From: Psychrobacillus sp048572895
GTDB taxonomy: Bacteria > Bacillota > Bacilli > Bacillales_A > Planococcaceae
DNA length: 64,000 bases
Assembly (NCBI RefSeq): GCF_048572895.1
Contig: NZ_CP183878.1
Coordinates: 3,100,001 to 3,164,000 of the forward strand
Reading direction: 5' to 3'
Each line of letters opens with the position of its first letter. Position 1 is the stretch's first letter. This document shows, one piece after another, positions 7,512 to 15,771 of this stretch. The notes under the pieces were generated by a model. It searched no databases. It saw only the letters and a list, made by a program, of their open reading frames with translations, and was not told the DNA's origin. The position numbers and the translations under genes are program-made.

Positions 7512-8685
7512 TCACAATCTCTCCTTTGTTATTTAATAATGTAGCTGCATCCCCATCATTTCTCCACATTTGTCCGTTCGTCCATTTCAGATAACCTGAG
7601 CCTTCTTTTGCTTCGGGACCACTTGTTACGTAAATCGTATCCCCGGCCTGTAAGGTTATGTTTGGAAACTTGAATATTTGATTGCCAACTACGGAAACTA
7701 ATTGCCAATCTTTTAAACTAATATTAATCTCCCCAGAATTGGTAATTCCGACTATCTCCCCTCGAAGATCTTTACTAGAAATGTTAATGCCTATTGCTGT
7801 ATCGGCAATGTCAGATGGCTCCACACTTCCATTTGTTAGTACGTTATAATCTACTCCATCAGTTTCCACCACTATATTACCAACTTCTGCAGTACCATAT
7901 ATTTGTGTCTTTATTTGTTCTAGCCTCGACATAACTTCCGCATCCGGATGGCCATAGGAATTATCTTTACCATAACTTAAAATAGTAACCTTAGGATTTA
8001 CTGCCTCAACAAACTCTTCTGAGCTACTCGTGTCTGAACCATGATGTCCAGCTTTCAAAACAGTTGCTTCTACGTTTACGCGTTCTAATATTTCCTTTTC
8101 CACAACAGTATCTGCGTCTCCCATCAATAAAAAGGAAATCTCCCCGTAGGTTATTTTTAACACAATCGATGCTTCGTTATTATCATCTGATTCAGCTCCG
8201 ACATTTAAAACTTTAATATCTAGCTCATCATCTAATGAGATATTATCACCAACATTTGGCACGATAAACGGTATATCTTTATCTAATATAAGCTGCAGCA
8301 TTTCCTCGTATGTTTGAGAGGTATGTACCTTACCAGAATCCACAAAGTGTTTTATAGATATAGAGTTCAAAACGGAAATCAGTCCACCGATATGGTCGGC
8401 ATCCGGGTGAGTTGCCACTACATAATCGAGTTTTTCAACTCCTTGCTTCCGTAGATAATCTACTACATCTTTTCCAGCTTGTTTTGTACTTCCATCGACT
8501 AGTAAATTTTTTCCGTTCGGAGATTGTATAAAAATAGAATCCCCTTGGCCTACGTCTAGAAAATGGACCTTCATCTCTTTACGAGCCTCGGCGGGTGTCT
8601 GAGACGTGTTTGATTGTTGATTTTGTGTACAGCCACTTAGCAAAATAACTATACATATGCATACTAGCATTATTATCTTTCTCAT
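7498..8685 (-). CDS. Secreted MBL-fold (ComEC-like) lipoprotein with lamin-tail-like C-terminus
   Basis: 395 aa. Lipobox LLSGC at about residues 15-19 predicts a lipid-anchored extracellular protein. The metallo-beta-lactamase domain spans about 38-285 with FLDVGQGDS, the metal-binding THPDADHIGG, and GHHGSDTSSSEE, all diagnostic of the free-standing ComEC/Rec2 nuclease-like domain. The last 95 residues look like a lamin-tail (LTD) module, commonly joined to such nucleases. A role in breaking extracellular DNA or phosphodiesters is likely. RBS AAGGAAGG precedes the ATG. In complete ComEC the domain is fused to a channel; here it stands alone. Confidence 0.85.
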   Translation of the reverse strand: MRKIIMLVCICIVILLSGCTQNQQSNTSQTPAEARKEMKVHFLDVGQGDSIFIQSPNGKNLLVDGSTKQAGKDVVDYLRKQGVEKLDYVVATHPDADHIGGLISVLNSISIKHFVDSGKVHTSQTYEEMLQLILDKDIPFIVPNVGDNISLDDELDIKVLNVGAESDDNNEASIVLKITYGEISFLLMGDADTVVEKEILERVNVEATVLKAGHHGSDTSSSEEFVEAVNPKVTILSYGKDNSYGHPDAEVMSRLEQIKTQIYGTAEVGNIVVETDGVDYNVLTNGSVEPSDIADTAIGINISSKDLRGEIVGITNSGEINISLKDWQLVSVVGNQIFKFPNITLQAGDTIYVTSGPEAKEGSGYLKWTNGQMWRNDGDAATLLNNKGEIVSEFE

Positions 8686-8757
8686 ATAAAACCTTCCTTT
8701 TCGTTGCTGTGTACCATTCTACCATAGGAAAACCAGATTCATATATTACAAATTCTC

Positions 8758-8786
8758 TTGACAGTTGATAACTATTCGCATAGAAT
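8758..8786 (+). promoter_or_regulatory. Sigma-A promoter of queT
   Basis: -35 TTGACA at 8758-8763, 17-base spacer, -10 TAGAAT at 8781-8786. Transcription would begin about 10 bases before the riboswitch. Confidence 0.75.
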
Positions 8787-8804
8787 AACTGTTTGTGAAA
8801 ACTA

Positions 8805-8842
8805 ACGTGGTTCGAGAACCTCCCACGGAAAAAAACTAAGGA
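8805..8842 (+). promoter_or_regulatory. PreQ1-I riboswitch controlling queT
   Basis: ACGTGG...CCACG forms P1 around a GAGAACCTC-type loop and is followed by the A-rich tail AAAAAAACTAAGGAG, which carries the Shine-Dalgarno sequence. This is the compact class I preQ1 aptamer: tail bases pair into the P1 loop on preQ1 binding and hide the ribosome site. The ATG of the downstream transporter is 11 bases away. Confidence 0.85.
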
Positions 8843-8852
8843 GAAATGAATA

Positions 8853-9335
8853 ATGAAAACAAAAACTATTGCAGTAACTGGTGTTATTGCTGCTCTTTAT
8901 GTCGCGGTATCTCTACTAGTGGCTCCTTTTGCATTTGGTGCAGTACAGTTTCGTATTGCCGAGATGTTTAATCACTTAATCGTATTTAATAAAAAATACT
9001 TTTTTGGAATTGTATTAGGAGTATTCATCACAAATATATTTTCTCCAATGGCAGCTTTCGACCTAACATTTGGAGTAGCGCATTCTATCATTACTTTGTC
9101 ATTAACGATTTTGGCAACTAAGTATGTAAAAGGGAACATTGCCCGCATGGTTATTAATACACTACTATTTACATTTACAATGTGTATCATCGCACTCGAG
9201 TTAATGATTGCGTTTGACCTCCCATTCTTCTATACATGGCTAACAGTTGCAGCTGGTGAATTCGCAGTATTGGCAGTTGGTGTTCCGATAATCTTTGTTT
9301 TAAACAAACGATTGAATTTCAAAGAGCTAATCTAA
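8853..9335 (+). CDS. queT: QueT family queuosine-precursor transporter
   Basis: 160 aa, five or so hydrophobic segments, an ECF-transporter S component. Family markers are seen: an N-terminal T..IA.TGVIAALYVA, then FGAVQFRIAEM and FNKKYFFGIVLGVFI. QueT captures preQ0 or preQ1 for salvage into the tRNA nucleoside queuosine and works with the shared EcfAAT module encoded elsewhere. A preQ1-I riboswitch directly upstream supports the assignment independently. A strong terminator follows. Confidence 0.95.
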   Translation: MKTKTIAVTGVIAALYVAVSLLVAPFAFGAVQFRIAEMFNHLIVFNKKYFFGIVLGVFITNIFSPMAAFDLTFGVAHSIITLSLTILATKYVKGNIARMVINTLLFTFTMCIIALELMIAFDLPFFYTWLTVAAGEFAVLAVGVPIIFVLNKRLNFKELI

Positions 9336-9342
9336 ATAATTT

Positions 9343-9379
9343 CACCCGAATCTAGAATGCTAGATTCGGGTGTTTTTTT
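9343..9379 (+). terminator. Terminator after queT
   Basis: CACCCGAATCTAG, 4-base loop, CTAGATTCGGGTG and seven T. It is useful in both directions, since the ABC transporter operon converges on it. Confidence 0.92.
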
Positions 9380-10271
9380 ATTCTTTTATTAATCCTTTTT
9401 CTACTAAAAAGTCATGAGCTACATCCTCTGGTTTATCACCATCAATATCTACTCTCGCGTTCATCTTCAACATGTCTTCTTCGGTTATTTTTCCTGCCAA
9501 TTCATTTAGCGTATCCTCTAAATCCGGGAACTTTTCTAATGCATCTAAACGTACGACTGGAGCGGCGTCATACTTAGGGAAGAACCCTAAATCATCCGTT
9601 GTCGTTTGCAAATCAAAGCGCTCAATGCGACCATCTGTCGTAAATGCAGGTATGACATCGACATCGCCATTTTTCAATGCTTCATACATTACATTTGGAT
9701 CTAAACTTTGCGTTTCTGAAAATACAAATGGATATGTATTTATTAAATCGTCAAAGCCATCTCCTTTTCTTTCATAAAATGCATGAGGTGCTCCAAATAC
9801 CATATCACCCTTTTTAGAAGCCTCTACTAAGTCTGAGTAAGTTTCTGCATTGTACCCATTATCCTTTGTATAAGCCAATGTATACGTATTTTCAAACCCA
9901 AGTGGACTTAACCATGTAGCTTCAAATTGCTCCTTATAGCCTTCCCTTACTTTTTCTAACACACTATCTGAGCTTTCTCCCACCTCAGATTCCTCTTTCA
10001 AAACATCCTTTAAGCCGGTTCCAGTATACTCCACGTACAGATCAATATCGCCTTTTTCCAAAGCTGGAGTCATAATTGCTACTTCCCCTAGGCCTTCTTT
10101 ATATTCCACATCGATATCTGTTTTCTCCTCGATATATTGCCCTAAAATCTGTGGAAGTATAAATTGTTCTGTCCATGGCTTTCCGCTAATTACTAATGAT
10201 TCTTCTGAATTCGAGCAAGCACTTAAAAGCGTTACTGCTGCAAGTCCCACTATCCCTACTAACTTTTTCAT
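9378..10271 (-). CDS. Osmoprotectant-type ABC transporter substrate-binding lipoprotein
   Basis: 297 aa. Lipobox LLSAC at about residues 15-19, then an OpuAC/ProX-type binding domain opening ISGKPWTEQFILPQILGQYIE and containing GDIDLYVEYTGTG, as in OpuBC/OpuCC. These lipoproteins hold glycine betaine, carnitine or choline with a cage of aromatic residues. Third gene of an operon: ATPase (11883), permease (10920), then this one, with only 4 bases between permease and binding protein. The system has one permease instead of the two in B. subtilis OpuB/OpuC, so the substrate is not certain. Confidence 0.85.
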   Translation of the reverse strand: MKKLVGIVGLAAVTLLSACSNSEESLVISGKPWTEQFILPQILGQYIEEKTDIDVEYKEGLGEVAIMTPALEKGDIDLYVEYTGTGLKDVLKEESEVGESSDSVLEKVREGYKEQFEATWLSPLGFENTYTLAYTKDNGYNAETYSDLVEASKKGDMVFGAPHAFYERKGDGFDDLINTYPFVFSETQSLDPNVMYEALKNGDVDVIPAFTTDGRIERFDLQTTTDDLGFFPKYDAAPVVRLDALEKFPDLEDTLNELAGKITEEDMLKMNARVDIDGDKPEDVAHDFLVEKGLIKE

Positions 10272-10275
10272 CCCG

Positions 10276-10920
10276 TCATCCTCCCATACTCATTCCTTTT
10301 GGTGTAACTCTTTTCTCAATCCATTTCAATATTAGATCAAACAGAATTGCTAATAATGCAACGGGTAAGGCACCAGCTAGAACGAGCGAATTATTATAGG
10401 ATTGCAATCCACGGTAAATTACATCCCCTAAACCACCTGCTCCAACAAATGTCGCCAGTGTTGCTATACCTACAGTCAGAACTGTAGCAGTTCGAATACC
10501 CGCCATTATAAATGGTAAAGCAAGTGGGAATTGAATCTGCCAAAGCAGCTGACTTTTCGTCATCCCCATTCCCCTACCAGCCTCAATCATCGATTCATCA
10601 ATATTTGAAATACCAGTATATGTATTACGTAAAATAGGTAAAAGTGTATAGATAATCAGGGCAATCAAAGCTGTTTTAGCACCAATTCCTATAAGTGGCA
10701 CAAGAAATCCGAATAAGGCCAAGCTAGGTATTGTCTGAAAGATGGCGGTAATTCCAATAACTGGCTCTGCTATTCTACGATATCTTGCAACTAATATTCC
10801 TAAGGGTAAGGCAATTGCAATCCCAATCGCTAAAGCAATAAAGGATAAGTAAATATGCTGTAAAAATGCCTCTTGTATTAAATCTGAACGACTTTGAATC
10901 GTTTCTATAAAATTTTTCAC
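10276..10920 (-). CDS. Osmoprotectant-type ABC transporter permease
   Basis: 214 aa with about five membrane segments. The BPD transport domain carries the EAA loop IEAGRGMGMTKSQLLWQIQFPLALPFIMAG, split here as EAGRGMG and PLALPFIMAGIRTATV, which contacts the ATPase. It is of the OpuBB/OpuCB family. The ATG immediately follows the TAA of the ATPase gene, so the two are coupled. No second permease gene is seen nearby, so a homodimer is expected. Confidence 0.88.
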   Translation of the reverse strand: MKNFIETIQSRSDLIQEAFLQHIYLSFIALAIGIAIALPLGILVARYRRIAEPVIGITAIFQTIPSLALFGFLVPLIGIGAKTALIALIIYTLLPILRNTYTGISNIDESMIEAGRGMGMTKSQLLWQIQFPLALPFIMAGIRTATVLTVGIATLATFVGAGGLGDVIYRGLQSYNNSLVLAGALPVALLAILFDLILKWIEKRVTPKGMSMGG

Positions 10921-11883
10921 TTATAACACCTCTTCCTTTGCAAGCATTGCCCGAAGAAGTATGGATTGATTAACAAAGCCTAGCACCTTATTGTTTCGTT
11001 TTACTAGCAACCCCTTTGTACTTTCATTTTCCAGTAAAGCGATAGCATCTTCCACTAACATAGAAGCGTCAACTTCTATATAATTGGATTCCCTTTCACC
11101 TTCAAAAAACGACGCGAAGTCCTGTAACTCTCTTTTGCCAACCGATTTTTTTCTATTGATTCGTTCAATTCCTATAAAATTTTTCACAAAGTTATTAATA
11201 GGATTTTCTATTAACTCTGTCGGAGTTCCAACTTGCTCTATCTTTCCATCTTTCATAACAACGATCATATCTGCAATTTTTAATGCCTCATCTATATCAT
11301 GCGTAACAAAAATGATTGTCTTCTTAATCTTTTCCTGTAAATATTTCACCTCATTTTGCAATTGTTCACGGCTTATCGGATCCAATGCACTAAATGGTTC
11401 ATCCATCAACATAATATCCGGGTCTGCAGCCAGTGCGCGCACAACACCTATTCGTTGCTGCTGACCACCACTTAACTCCAGTGGAAACTTTCGCAGGAAC
11501 TGTTTGGGTTCAAGTCCAACCATCTTCATTAATTCGTGAATTCGAGCTGTCGTCTTATCCTTTGCCCACCCCTTCAAATTCGGCACAAGCGCTGCATTTC
11601 TTTCGATTGTCATATGCGGGAACAAACCAATTCGTTGAATAACATATCCGATTGTTTTCCTTAGTTCAACAGGATCTATAGTGGATATTGCTTTATCCTC
11701 AACGTATACTTCACCAGACGTAGGAGTTTCTAAGCGATTGATCAGTTTTAGAAGAGTAGTTTTACCGCATCCACTCGGTCCAATGATGACCACTAATTGC
11801 TCTTTCGGAATTGTTAAAGAGACATTCCGCAAAGCTTGTGTTCCATCTGAAAATACTTTCGTAATATTATCGAAACGAATCAA
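10921..11883 (-). CDS. Osmoprotectant-type ABC transporter ATP-binding protein
   Basis: 320 aa. Walker A GPSGCGKTT, signature LSGGQQQRIGV and Walker B MLMDEPFSALD are all intact in the first 240 residues, as in OpuCA/OpuBA/ProV. The C-terminal 70 residues hold what looks like a single CBS repeat (VDASMLVEDAIALLENE..GLLVKRNNKVLGF), the part that senses ionic strength in OpuA-type ATPases; those usually have two repeats. First gene of the operon. A GAAAGGAGGAAAG site lies about 6 bases upstream of the ATG. Confidence 0.9.
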   Translation of the reverse strand: MIRFDNITKVFSDGTQALRNVSLTIPKEQLVVIIGPSGCGKTTLLKLINRLETPTSGEVYVEDKAISTIDPVELRKTIGYVIQRIGLFPHMTIERNAALVPNLKGWAKDKTTARIHELMKMVGLEPKQFLRKFPLELSGGQQQRIGVVRALAADPDIMLMDEPFSALDPISREQLQNEVKYLQEKIKKTIIFVTHDIDEALKIADMIVVMKDGKIEQVGTPTELIENPINNFVKNFIGIERINRKKSVGKRELQDFASFFEGERESNYIEVDASMLVEDAIALLENESTKGLLVKRNNKVLGFVNQSILLRAMLAKEEVL

Positions 11884-12015
11884 CTCACTTTCCTCCTTTC
11901 TATTACTATATTTACTACCAACTATGTATACCCTAAAAGTTTAAAATAAAGCCATGAATTTCTTTATTTTTTTGAAAAACATTGTAGTTTGTAGAAATCT
12001 CTATTTATAAGTTGT

Positions 12016-12265
12016 TGTCTCTCGTATGGATGGCTCTCTCGTATAGCTACGGGTGGCTCTCGTATAGAACACTTTCTCTCTCGCATAGCTGCTGGTGGCT
12101 CTCGTATAGAGTGCTTTCTCTCTCGTATTGCTACCGGTGGCTCTCGTATAGAGCGCTTTCTCTCTCGTATGGCTACCGGCGGCTCTCGTATAGAGGGTTT
12201 TCTCTCTCGTATAGCTACCCGCGGCTCTCGTATAGTGTGCTTTCTCTCTCGTATGGCTACCGGGC
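12016..12265. repeat. 42-bp tandem array built from two 21-bp halves
   Basis: About five copies of a 42-bp unit plus partial ends. Each unit holds two CTCTCGTAT cores 21 bp apart; flanks alternate between GGCTCTCGTATAGAG and CTCTCTCGTATGGCTACCGG. The minus strand is open through the array as a 14-residue repeat built on REPPVAIRERK, but it has no ribosome site and mostly drifts at the same positions, so I treat it as non-coding. The rest of 11884-12447 holds no gene; TTACTTGC repeats occur at 12291-12343. Confidence 0.88.
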
Positions 12266-12410
12266 TATTGTTACTAGCTTTCACCAACTGTTTACTTGCA
12301 CTTGCAGGACCTTTACTTGCATTGTTCGCTAGGTTACTTGCTCACATAGTTCATTTACATGCTGAACGTATTATTTTTCCAAAAGTATCTAGTTGTCTAT
12401 TTATAATGCA

Positions 12411-12437
12411 AAAAACCGCCTCCTTTAGGAAGCGGCT
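12411..12437 (-). terminator. Terminator after the ring-cleaving dioxygenase
   Basis: Minus strand CCGCTTCC, TAAA loop, GGAGGCGG and six T. Confidence 0.88.
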
Positions 12438-12447
12438 GACTTAATTT

Positions 12448-13425
12448 TTATTCTTTTACAAACTCGATTGTGCTTCGTACTGTATCTATTGGACGAACCA
12501 GTCCTTCGATTTGTTTACGTTTTGGTTCTAGGAATGGGGGCAAGGATAATTTTTCTCCTAGTGTTTCATATGGTTCATCTCCCATAAATCCTGGACCATC
12601 TGTTGCAAATTCAAATAGTATTCCGTTTGCAACTCTCGAATATAATGATTGGAAGAAGAAACGATCGACAAATCCTGATGTTCGGAAACCGAAGCTTTCC
12701 ATACGTTGTGTCCATTCATCTAGGACAGCTCTATCTTCTACTCGAAATGCTGCATGATGAACTGTTCCAAAACCTTGACGACCTGGAGGAAGAATAATAT
12801 TTTTCTCCACTATAACCTGTGCACCATTACCACCTTCACCAACTTCAAATAAGTGGAATGCTCCATCTTGTCCAATCTCTCTAAATAATAAAACCTTTTC
12901 GAGCACTTCTTTCATATAGTCAAATTCAGCAATACGAATAGTAATTGGACCTAGACCAGTAATAGCATATTCTAGTGGAATCGGACCTTTTTGCCATGGT
13001 GTTCCTGCTGCAACACCTTTATTGTTTTCGTCAGATATTAGTTGATATTGTTGATCGTCGAAATCAACAAATGACAGTACTTTTGTTCCAAATTGTTCTT
13101 GAATACCAGTATGCTTCACATCTAAACGATCAAAACGTTTTACCCAGTAATCTAAAGCCGCGTCAGTCGGTACACGGAATCCCGTACGATATATTTCATT
13201 TGTACCATGTGTACCCTTTGGAATGTTAGGGAAGTCAAAAAACGTCATATCCGTTCCAGCTCCACCAACATCATCTGCGAAAAACAAATGATAGGTTTGA
13301 ATATCATCTTGGTTGACTGTCTTCTTAACGAGTCGCATACCTAATACATTTGTGAAAAATTTGTAATTTTCTTCAGCACTGCTTGTAATTGCAGTAACAT
13401 GGTGCATACCTTTTAAGTGATTCAT
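12448..13425 (-). CDS. Ring-cleaving dioxygenase, glyoxalase fold (MhqO/PcpA-like)
   Basis: 325 aa made of two vicinal-oxygen-chelate units. The opening GMHHVTAIT (His at about 8-9), the midpoint VHHAAFRV, and FEFATDGPGF near residue 275 give the His-His-Glu set that binds Fe(II) or Mn(II). This family opens the ring of hydroquinones or catechols; B. subtilis MhqO/MhqA and Sphingobium PcpA are relatives. It lies at the end of the catabolic locus after an esterase and a flavin monooxygenase, so a dihydroxylated aromatic product of the monooxygenase is a plausible substrate. In Bacillus the same family is also used for quinone detoxification under MhqR, and an MhqR-like box lies upstream. Either role is possible. 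Confidence 0.85.
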   Translation of the reverse strand: MNHLKGMHHVTAITSSAEENYKFFTNVLGMRLVKKTVNQDDIQTYHLFFADDVGGAGTDMTFFDFPNIPKGTHGTNEIYRTGFRVPTDAALDYWVKRFDRLDVKHTGIQEQFGTKVLSFVDFDDQQYQLISDENNKGVAAGTPWQKGPIPLEYAITGLGPITIRIAEFDYMKEVLEKVLLFREIGQDGAFHLFEVGEGGNGAQVIVEKNIILPPGRQGFGTVHHAAFRVEDRAVLDEWTQRMESFGFRTSGFVDRFFFQSLYSRVANGILFEFATDGPGFMGDEPYETLGEKLSLPPFLEPKRKQIEGLVRPIDTVRSTIEFVKE

Positions 13426-13459
13426 ATATATTCCTCCAATATTTTATCTTTAAATTAAG

Positions 13460-13477
13460 TATCTCTAATTCAAAGTA
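13460..13477. promoter_or_regulatory. MhqR-like operator upstream of the dioxygenase
   Basis: TATCTCTAATTCAAAGTA matches 14 of 18 positions of the MhqR box TATCTCGAATTCGAGATA as I remember it. It lies 35 bases upstream of the start. Binding is inferred. Confidence 0.35.
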
Positions 13478-13563
13478 ATTTTATCATGAATAAAAAAGCA
13501 TGTCAATATTCTTATCCTTCCACCAAATAACAAAAGAAAACATCCAATTGGAGTATTTTTTAC

Positions 13564-13600
13564 ATAAAAAAAACTGCCCCATAGTGAAGACAGTTTTTTA
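13564..13600 (-). terminator. Terminator after the HSL-type esterase
   Basis: AAAAAACTGTC and GGGCAGTTTTTTTT on the minus strand bracket a wobble-containing stem just past the TAA of the gene at 13619. Runs of T on both strands allow bidirectional use. Confidence 0.6.
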
Positions 13601-13618
13601 ATTCTCCTATAAAGTTCT

Positions 13619-14563
13619 TTAATCCACTGAAGCTGTATTTAAAAACTCACCTATAAATCCATACGCACCTTTATATTCATCTAGATGCGTCCATTTCCCT
13701 AAGAACCCATGAGTTACTCCATCATATCGTTTTAACTCAACAGGTACACCTGATTTTTTTAGGTTCTCTGCAAATAGTTCTCCTTCATCTCTGAATGGAT
13801 CATATTCTGCAGTGACAATAAGAGATTCTGGGAAGTTTTCTAAGTTTTCTTCCCTGATTGGCGATACAAGCGGGTTATCTGTATCTACTCCCCCTAATAA
13901 ATAAAAGCCATTAAGTTCGGCTAATTGAGCACTTTCTACAAAATAACCTGTTCCATTTTCAGTTAATGATGAATATCGGAAAGTACTAAAATCAAGGTCT
14001 AACGATGGATATAGTAACACATTCTTTGTAATATTAAATTCTTTTTTATCACGAGCCATTAGCGAGACTGCAGCAACTAAGTTACCACCAGAACTGTCAC
14101 CGGCAAGAGCAAGATTCTGTCCATCCCATTGTAATTCTTCCTTATTTTCCTTTACCCACTTTGTTGCATAATAGCAATCATTTAGGGCCGCAGGGTATGG
14201 ATGCTCTGGTGCTAAGCGAAAACCGACTGAAACAACCTTATAACCAGATTCCATACAAATCGGGCGAATCACTTCGTCATGACTTTCTAAATTTCCTGAG
14301 AGAAATGCACCTCCGTGGAAATACATAAGAATAGGATATGAATCTCCTTCCTCCGGCGTATAAATTCTTATTGTTAGATCAGCCTCAGGAGTTGAAATTG
14401 TTTTTTCTTCAACAGCATGAACTTGTACACGCTGTTCAATAGGTAAAATCGGTGCATCGAACATTTTTCTATGTTCTTCTGGAACAACTTTGTGGTTCGG
14501 ATCATATTTAGGAATGATATCTAAAATTTTTTTTATCTCAGGATGTACTGGCATCTGTGACAA
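13619..14563 (-). CDS. Alpha/beta hydrolase, hormone-sensitive-lipase (family IV) esterase
   Basis: 314 aa. The oxyanion motif HGGAF lies near residue 79 and the nucleophile elbow GDSSGG near 155, with the acid in EYDPFRDE near 252 and the His in VTHGF near 284, a complete triad. Family IV esterases cleave short acyl esters. No signal peptide; cytoplasmic. It lies between a flavin monooxygenase and a ring-cleaving dioxygenase on the same strand, so hydrolysis of an aromatic ester or of a ring-fission product is likely. AGGAGG lies 7 bases before the ATG. Confidence 0.88.
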   Translation of the reverse strand: MSQMPVHPEIKKILDIIPKYDPNHKVVPEEHRKMFDAPILPIEQRVQVHAVEEKTISTPEADLTIRIYTPEEGDSYPILMYFHGGAFLSGNLESHDEVIRPICMESGYKVVSVGFRLAPEHPYPAALNDCYYATKWVKENKEELQWDGQNLALAGDSSGGNLVAAVSLMARDKKEFNITKNVLLYPSLDLDFSTFRYSSLTENGTGYFVESAQLAELNGFYLLGGVDTDNPLVSPIREENLENFPESLIVTAEYDPFRDEGELFAENLKKSGVPVELKRYDGVTHGFLGKWTHLDEYKGAYGFIGEFLNTASVD

Positions 14564-14593
14564 CCTCCTATTTCATTTGTATAACATAACAGA

Positions 14594-14625
14594 ATTTCCA
14601 TACCTATTATAATAGGTATGGAAAT
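14594..14625. repeat. 32-bp perfect palindrome
   Basis: Two 16-base arms beginning ATTTCCATACC meet with no spacer (centre CTATTA/TAATAG). It lies between the monooxygenase stop and the esterase start. It could be a dimeric-regulator operator, a cruciform or an mRNA processing hairpin; no T-run follows. Confidence 0.85.
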
Positions 14626-14658
14626 ATCCTTACTATGAAACTGATTTTAAAAAATAGC

Positions 14659-15771
14659 TTACAGAGCTTCGAAGTGCTCTTTTTCAGGGAAAGCAGTTTT
14701 TGCTTGATCTGATGGGAAAAGACGAGATAGTTTTTGGTAAAGTTGCGTTACTGGTTTACGAAGCTCTTCGTATTTTTTTAGTGCATCAACAACCGTTGCC
14801 TCTTCGGCAATTGCTTTTGCCAATACTTCAGCATCTTGCATTGCCATGTTAGCTCCTTGACCTTGGTTATGAAGCATTGCATGAGCAGAGTCACCGATTA
14901 ACGCAACTGTATTTGTAGTCCATTTATCGATCGGTTCCAAATCACATAACGGACGAGTTACTATATCTTCTAATTTAATATTCTCTATAACTTTTTGAAC
15001 AGTTGGACCGAAACCTTTAATACTTTCCATAATTTCTTCTTTTGTTAGCTCTGGACGCCATGCGAACTCACCTGGCACTGTAATATCTACAGATACTTGA
15101 TTACGATTATGAAGTGGTAAGAAATAACATGAGTTATCACCATCTACGTAAATACGTAAAATATTTTCATCTGAAGCCATCCCAAGTGCTTGATCGAAGT
15201 CGATTAATACACGATGCGCAAGATAACCAGAATAGATTGCTTCAACAGGTTCTAGTACTTGATTTCGAATAGGCGAACGAATACCGTCAGCGGCAACTAC
15301 TATATCAGCTTCAATTGTTTTACCGTTCGAAAATTTCACTTCTGCATAATCACCGTGATCGATTATAGATTCACAGCGGTGATCTAAATGAAGTTGATCA
15401 GTAGGAATATTATTTACTAGTGTGTCCAATAAATCTGCACGATGAACTAAACGAGAGTACGCTTCTGTTTTGTCATCTGTTAGTACTGGCCATGTCTCTT
15501 TAATAAGTAAATGATCATCTCCGGCAATGATTTCCATATGATCACTACGATTTGTTACTTTCTCTAGCGCTTCGTAAATTCCCCACTCTTTGAAGCATCT
15601 TACACTTGGTGGTCGGATTCCAATTCCAGCTCCCACTTCACCAAACGATGATGCTTGCTCATACACATCTGCACGAATTCCTTTTGCGTTTAATGCAATT
15701 GCTGTTGATGCACCAGCAATGCCTCCCCCAATAATAGCGATTCTTAATTCAGCTTTCGATTTCATAAACAT
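14659..15771 (-). CDS. FAD-dependent aromatic monooxygenase (group A flavoprotein)
   Basis: 370 aa, single-component flavin hydroxylase of the PHBH fold. The GxGxxG motif IIGGGIAGAST is at about residues 13-23, the DG motif VAADGIRS near 160 and the GD motif ALIGDSAHAM near 288. The intervening pattern (GEVGAGIGI.P, YSGYLAHR) resembles 6-hydroxynicotinate 3-monooxygenase and 3-hydroxybenzoate 6-hydroxylase-type enzymes, which hydroxylate with NAD(P)H and O2, sometimes with decarboxylation. GAGGAGG lies 4 bases before the ATG. It overlaps the end of the MFS carrier gene by 23 bases, so uptake and hydroxylation are coupled. The substrate is not fixed by sequence. Confidence 0.85.
   Translation of the reverse strand: MFMKSKAELRIAIIGGGIAGASTAIALNAKGIRADVYEQASSFGEVGAGIGIRPPSVRCFKEWGIYEALEKVTNRSDHMEIIAGDDHLLIKETWPVLTDDKTEAYSRLVHRADLLDTLVNNIPTDQLHLDHRCESIIDHGDYAEVKFSNGKTIEADIVVAADGIRSPIRNQVLEPVEAIYSGYLAHRVLIDFDQALGMASDENILRIYVDGDNSCYFLPLHNRNQVSVDITVPGEFAWRPELTKEEIMESIKGFGPTVQKVIENIKLEDIVTRPLCDLEPIDKWTTNTVALIGDSAHAMLHNQGQGANMAMQDAEVLAKAIAEEATVVDALKKYEELRKPVTQLYQKLSRLFPSDQAKTAFPEKEHFEAL

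Noticed and set aside
12016..12265. CRISPR array
   Set aside because: The repeat unit is continuous, without unique spacers of constant length, and no cas gene is near.
11964..12287. Repeat protein on REPPVAIRERK
   Set aside because: Not called as a gene: frame openness follows from a 42-bp period and there is no ribosome site; kept as a repeat with a finding.
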